Assembly (NCBI GenBank): GCA_039179965.1 | Contig: JBCDEC010000008.1 | Coordinates: forward strand, 1 to 36,891 | Direction of reading: 5' to 3' | Length of the DNA: 36,891 nt | Source: Marinibacterium sp039179965 | GTDB taxonomy: Bacteria; Pseudomonadota; Alphaproteobacteria; Rhodobacterales; Rhodobacteraceae | Shown here: one piece after another, positions 33,377-36,891 of the stretch | How positions within the stretch are numbered: position 1 is the stretch's first letter | Layout of the letters: each line of letters opens with the position of its first letter | Made by a program: the position numbers and the translations under genes | Notes under the pieces: model-generated | What the model saw: only the letters and a program-made list of their open reading frames with translations | Databases searched by the model: none | Told to the model about the DNA's origin: nothing

Positions 33377-34150
33377 TTACGCCCACATGCTCGACCCGCC
33401 GCAGACGGTCAGAGCCTGCCCGGTCATATATCGTCCCGCATCCGATGCAAGATAGACGGCCAGTCCGGCCAAATCGTCCGGCTCGCCGAGACGGCGCAGC
33501 GGAATGTCCTTCTTCACCCGTGCCTCGGTTTCCGGATCCTCCCAAAGCGCGCGGGCAAAATCGGTCTTGATCAGCCCCGGACAGATCGCATTGACCCGCA
33601 CGCCGTCCGGCCCGAACTCCTTGGCCAGATTGCGCACCAGACCAATCAGCGCCAGCTTTGACATCCCGTAGGTTCCAAGCGTTTCCGAAGGTTTGAACGC
33701 CCCGATGGACGCCGTGAACATCATGGCTCCGGATGACTTGGCGGCCATATCGGCCACAACGGCCTGGGCCAGCCAAAGGTTGGACTGCACATTGACCCGC
33801 ATGGTCTTTTCATAGGCCTCATCCGACACCCCGGACATCTTGCCGTAATACGGGTTGACCCCGGCATTGCCGACGAGAATGTCGATCGGGCCGACACGCG
33901 ACCGGGTGGTCTCCACCAGCGTGGCAATCTGGTCCTGATAGCCGACGTTGGCGGCTACGCCGATGGCCCGCTGCGCCCCGACGGTCGAATTGATCTGTGC
34001 CGCCGCGCTGTCCAGCACGTCCTGTGTCCGGGCCGAGATCACCACGGATGCACCGTGATCGGCCAGAGCCGTGGCCATGGCCAGCCCCATGCCTTTCGAG
34101 GCTCCGGTTAACAGCGCAACCTTGCCGGTCAAATCAAACATGTGCCGCAT
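33377..34150 (-). CDS. SDR family oxidoreductase
   Basis: A 257-residue classical SDR. It has LLTGASKGMGLAMATALADHGASVVISART (cofactor motif followed by the Arg of an NADP-type second strand), GNAGVNPYYG, and FTASIGAFKPSETLGTYGMSKLALIG with catalytic Ser and Tyr-x-x-x-Lys. VNAICPGLIKTDFA and the C-terminal YMTGQALTVCGGSSMW are typical of acyl-chain or alcohol dehydrogenases. The opposite cofactor hints in the two adjacent SDRs suggest paired reactions. Its start overlaps the acyl-CoA ligase end by 17 bases. Confidence 0.87.
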   Translation of the reverse strand: MRHMFDLTGKVALLTGASKGMGLAMATALADHGASVVISARTQDVLDSAAAQINSTVGAQRAIGVAANVGYQDQIATLVETTRSRVGPIDILVGNAGVNPYYGKMSGVSDEAYEKTMRVNVQSNLWLAQAVVADMAAKSSGAMMFTASIGAFKPSETLGTYGMSKLALIGLVRNLAKEFGPDGVRVNAICPGLIKTDFARALWEDPETEARVKKDIPLRRLGEPDDLAGLAVYLASDAGRYMTGQALTVCGGSSMWA

Positions 34151-35846
34151 TCTCAGCTCCTTCCCGGGTCAAGCGATCCGTACACAGCGCCCGGATTCCG
34201 CGTCGATCCAGCTTGTCCGTCGCGCCACGGGGCAGGGGGTCTGCCTGGAGCCAGATCCGCTCCGGGATCTTGAACCGCGCGATGTGATCGCCCAGAAAGG
34301 CCTGCAACATGTCCGTGGTGATCTCGGACCCCGGGCGCAATTGCACCAGCGCCCCGACCATCTCGCCAAGGCGCGCATGCGGCAAAGGAAAGGCACAGGC
34401 CTCCAGCACATCGCCATGCTGGTGCAAGGCGCTTTCCACATCGAGACAGGCAATGTTTTCACCGCCGCGGATTATGATGTTCTTGGCGCGGTCAACGATG
34501 GTGACAAAGCCCTCGCCATCGATGTAGCCCAGATCGCCCGTGCGCAGCCACCCGTCTTCGAGGACCTCCGCCGTCGCTTCGGGTTTGTTGATATAGCACC
34601 GCATGTTACAGGGGCTTTTGACCGTGAGTTCGCCAAGTGTTCCTGGTGGGACATCCTGGCCACCTGGGTCGAGAAACCGCAGATCCTGCACCGGCGGCGC
34701 CAGCCGCCCGCAGGCGTCGGGACGAGACAGGTATTCCGCGCCGGACATCGTAATGCCGATCGCGTTGGTCTCCGTCATGCCCCAGCCGGTCGCGACCGCG
34801 GCCTTTGGAAAGACCTGCGCCAATTGTCCGACCTGGGCGGCCGGTCGTTTGGCACCCCCGGCGACAATAAATGACAAGGTTTCAAGGGGTTCTCCCTTGC
34901 TCTTCGCAGCCTCCATAAGATCCGCTGATTGCGTCGGAACTCCGATGAGCGCCGTCACACCTTCGGTCTTGATCAACTCCAGGGCCTCATCAGTGTCCCA
35001 CTTGTGCATCAGCACAAGCCGGTCGCCCGCAGCCATCCCGGTGAGAAACACCGGATGGGTGGCAGTGACGTGAAACAAAGGTGTGACCACGAGAACGATC
35101 CTCTTGGACGCGGCGTCGGCCCCACTGCGCAGCCGATTGATGACGCCCGACATCATGAACGAATGAACAGCGTTCACCGCACCGCGGTGAGTCAGCACAA
35201 CGCCCTTTGGATGGCCCGTGGTGCCCGAGGAATACATGATCCCAAAATCATCGTCCGCGTCGATCTCGACATCCGGCCACGACGCACCATAACCATCTGA
35301 TTTCAATTTTGAAAACGCCTCAGGACCGAGAGCTTCTCCATCCCGCACGCCGACCAGGTTAAGCCCCAGCCTGTCCTTCAACGGCAACATGCAGGTCATC
35401 CGGGGGCCATCCGCGCAGATCAGTTTGGGCTGGCTATCGCTGAGCGCATATTCAAGCTCCGGCTCTGTCCACCAGGCATTGAGAAAAACCACAACGCCAC
35501 CGACAGAGACGATCGCCAGGAAAAGGATGAGCAGTTCCGGATAGTTGCGCATGGCGATGGCGACGCGGTCTCCACGCTTGATCCCGCGCGCACGCAACGA
35601 CTCGGCCACAGCACAGACATCGGCGCAATAGGCGTCAAAGCTCCAGCGTTCGGAGCCATAGACAATAAAATCCGCGCGCCCGTCGTCATGTCGGCTGCGG
35701 GCCGATTGCAGAAGCTCCCGCAAGGTCCGAGGCGCATTGGCGAAAACCCGGTAGGATGTCCCGCGGATGTCGGCTGTAGAGGTCGCAAAGGCGGGTTCGT
35801 TGGCCAGCAGATGTGCAACCGCGTCCTCGAAACTCATACCGCTCAT
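34134..35846 (-). CDS. Acyl-CoA ligase (AMP-forming)
   Basis: A 570-residue adenylate-forming ligase that couples a carboxylic acid to CoA. The P-loop is MYSSGTTGHPKGVVLTH, followed by TPLFHVTATHP, GWGMTETNAIG, GWLRTGDLGYIDGEGFVTIVDR and GGENIACLDVE. The C-terminal catalytic Lys is in LPRGATDKLDRRGI, slightly divergent from the usual TGK. I chose the ATG at 35846 because a short leader reading frame with a strong ribosome-binding site ends in an ATGA overlap with it, and the gene has no ribosome-binding site of its own. A GTG two codons upstream and an ATG three codons downstream are alternatives. It heads an operon with two SDRs. Confidence 0.9.
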   Translation of the reverse strand: MSGMSFEDAVAHLLANEPAFATSTADIRGTSYRVFANAPRTLRELLQSARSRHDDGRADFIVYGSERWSFDAYCADVCAVAESLRARGIKRGDRVAIAMRNYPELLILFLAIVSVGGVVVFLNAWWTEPELEYALSDSQPKLICADGPRMTCMLPLKDRLGLNLVGVRDGEALGPEAFSKLKSDGYGASWPDVEIDADDDFGIMYSSGTTGHPKGVVLTHRGAVNAVHSFMMSGVINRLRSGADAASKRIVLVVTPLFHVTATHPVFLTGMAAGDRLVLMHKWDTDEALELIKTEGVTALIGVPTQSADLMEAAKSKGEPLETLSFIVAGGAKRPAAQVGQLAQVFPKAAVATGWGMTETNAIGITMSGAEYLSRPDACGRLAPPVQDLRFLDPGGQDVPPGTLGELTVKSPCNMRCYINKPEATAEVLEDGWLRTGDLGYIDGEGFVTIVDRAKNIIIRGGENIACLDVESALHQHGDVLEACAFPLPHARLGEMVGALVQLRPGSEITTDMLQAFLGDHIARFKIPERIWLQADPLPRGATDKLDRRGIRALCTDRLTREGAENAAHV

Positions 35847-35893
35847 GAGCACAAACCACTACGCACGCGGCCCGCGCGGCAAGTATAGTGCAT
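35843..35893 (-). CDS. 16-codon leader reading frame coupled to the ligase
   Basis: On the minus strand GGGAGGA lies five bases before an ATG at 35893. The frame encodes MHYTCRAGRVRSGLCS and stops at TGA 35845-35843, sharing ATGA with the ligase start. It could act in translational coupling. There is no amino-acid run typical of an attenuator peptide, although two Cys and three Arg occur. Confidence 0.35.
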   Translation of the reverse strand: MHYTCRAGRVRSGLCS

Positions 35894-36061
35894 TCGGATC
35901 CTCCCTGGGCACCACGAACAGTCGCGCCCAGCGACTCCGATGCCTTGGTGGTCAGGTTAGTAAGGAACGCCTGGGCTGCCAATACCGCATGTCGAAACTG
36001 CATTTCGCGACCATCATGTATGGTGGGGTCTCGCAAGGCTCAATATTACACATAATACTGA

Positions 36062-36247
36062 TTACCAGATAAAGCACTGTACACGCAAAGCCATAATGTC
36101 ACCCATGAACAATTCAGAAGTGTTATCTCCTCGCAAAACGATGTGAGGAAGAGCGGATACGCTTTTGTCGACGGCCGGTTCGAGGTGAGCTCCAAAGGTC
36201 GTTCCCTGCCCTAAAAAATCTTCGACATGGATCAGCGCGTAACCCAT
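36062..36247 (-). CDS. Unrecognised short frame
   Basis: A 61-residue frame whose start is directly preceded by a stop codon and lacks a clear ribosome-binding site. Composition is protein-like (for example ALIHVEDFLGQGTTFGAHLEPAVD) but I recognise no family. It could be a remnant of a longer gene. The region 35894-36457 otherwise shows an AT-richer composition than the operons to the left and no confident gene. Confidence 0.25.
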   Translation of the reverse strand: MGYALIHVEDFLGQGTTFGAHLEPAVDKSVSALPHIVLRGDNTSELFMGDIMALRVQCFIW

Positions 36248-36436
36248 TCAGCCATCACCGACAACAAACGCCTGGGCGCGGTTCTAGAGCACATCAAAGA
36301 GATGCAGGAATCCGCACCGCCTAAAACGAAGGTACGTACAAACTCAGAGAAGATGGGCTATAATTCGAATGGACGGCGGCAAGGCAGGACATCAGGATCG
36401 CGGGCCAAAAGGAAGACCGCGCACGCTGCCGAATAG
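36227..36436 (+). CDS. Unrecognised short basic protein frame
   Basis: A 69-residue frame with a helical first half (NKRLGAVLEHIKEMQE) and a basic, Gly/Arg/Ser-rich tail. No ribosome-binding site is evident and it overlaps the start of the minus-strand frame. Similar basic tails occur in small DNA-binding proteins of mobile elements, but I do not recognise the family. Confidence 0.25.
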   Translation: MDQRVTHSAITDNKRLGAVLEHIKEMQESAPPKTKVRTNSEKMGYNSNGRRQGRTSGSRAKRKTAHAAE

Positions 36437-36457
36437 CTCCACGAGACTGACATGGCT

Positions 36458-36766
36458 TCACTTCAGCTTTTGAGCGAGCAGGTAGGCCTTCTTTCTCTCT
36501 TGATACGATATATCGTCTGCTGTGCGAGACACATTCAACACCAAGTCACTGAAGCTGCCCATTCCACCGAAAAAGTCCAGGAAAGTCTCGACACAACGAC
36601 CGTCAGAGTTTTCCGCCATCACACGGACGCGCACAATTTTCGATAGCCAAAACTCTTCTCTATGCTCAGCTGGAATTCGTTCTATCCGCAACAGACACTG
36701 AACGAACTCCGCGACATCTGGGTGTAACTGCTTCTCAAACATGCCGTTCGCTATGTTCAAAGACAT
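36458..36766 (-). CDS. DUF6966-like protein
   Basis: A 102-residue protein. The segment ETFLDFFGGMGSFSDLVLN (about 67-85) matches the FGGMGSFNDL signature that I associate with DUF6966, a small family of unknown function found in scattered accessory loci. The start at 36766 has GGAA nearby and removes an N-terminal stretch of odd composition that continues towards the window end. Codon usage is visibly less GC-rich than in the catabolic genes to the left. Possibly an immunity-like or accessory gene; its function is not known. Confidence 0.55.
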   Translation of the reverse strand: MSLNIANGMFEKQLHPDVAEFVQCLLRIERIPAEHREEFWLSKIVRVRVMAENSDGRCVETFLDFFGGMGSFSDLVLNVSRTADDISYQERKKAYLLAQKLK

Positions 36767-36843
36767 CGTTCCGCAAGGCTTTTCAGCCCTGCGGTATTTT
36801 AGACCTCCGGGCTGCCAAGCCTTGCTTCCGTCACGCCCCTTGA

Positions 36844-36890
36844 TGACACTTCTGCTTTGCAAGCCGGGTGACATTTCTACTTGGTTGCAA
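36844..36890. mobile_element. Possible insertion-sequence end with direct repeats
   Basis: TGACACTTCTGCTTTGCAA (36844-36862) and TGACATTTCTACTTGGTTGCAA (written here as TGACATTTCTACTT and TTGCAA, 36869-36890) are near-repeats with a 25-base period. Several short repeats containing TGACA-TTCT near a terminus are a feature of IS21-family ends. The element body, if any, would lie beyond the window. Confidence 0.35.
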
Positions 36891-36891
36891 C

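Overview
The window looks like a chromosomal segment of a high-GC alphaproteobacterium of the Rhodobacteraceae (Roseobacter group). The evidence is the gene set and order: rplU-rpmA, two GNAT acetyltransferases, obgE-proB, proA, the phosphorelay gene chpT, a DUF3553 gene and the ornithine-lipid pair olsB-olsA, with rpsB-tsf nearby. This assignment is inference from gene content; I could not run a search.

Left part (1-11.3 kb), mostly housekeeping. A 5'-truncated DUF2059-type gene is followed by rplU-rpmA, with a recognisable promoter and a strong intrinsic terminator. Then come two GNAT genes, obgE overlapping proB, proA, and chpT facing proA. chpT diverges from a DUF3553 gene, after which come olsB-olsA and then rpsB and tsf. 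Both rpsB and tsf have hairpin-rich leaders.

Middle (11.3-16.3 kb). A 575-base gap after tsf holds two strong terminators bracketing a possible small RNA, and then about 290 bases rich in inverted repeats with no convincing gene. On the minus strand follow aroQ coupled to an orphan LuxR-type regulator, and a NodN/MaoC-like hydratase with a zinc-free MDR oxidoreductase. A histidine phosphatase and a quinone oxidoreductase converge beside them.

Right part (16.5-35.9 kb), an acyl-CoA catabolic and uptake region. One plus-strand run encodes an SDR, an MFE2-like SDR, a thiolase, a nitronate-monooxygenase-family flavoprotein, an atypical histidine phosphatase and an ACAD10/11-type APH kinase. Next is a complete branched-chain-amino-acid-type ABC importer. 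After a GST on the other strand come a serine hydrolase, acetoacetyl-CoA synthetase and acyl-CoA thioesterase II in overlapping frames. On the minus strand an acyl-CoA ligase and two SDRs form another operon, preceded by a short coupled leader peptide. Together these suggest import and CoA-dependent breakdown of organic acids whose identity the sequence does not show. The kinase/phosphatase pair hints at hydroxyacyl-CoA substrates.

The last kilobase looks more AT-rich and poorly coding. It ends with a DUF6966-like gene and short repeats that resemble an insertion-sequence end, so it may be an acquired segment. A dispersed intergenic repeat (TTCTTCTTGG...AAATAC followed by GC-rich hairpins) occurs four times in the window.
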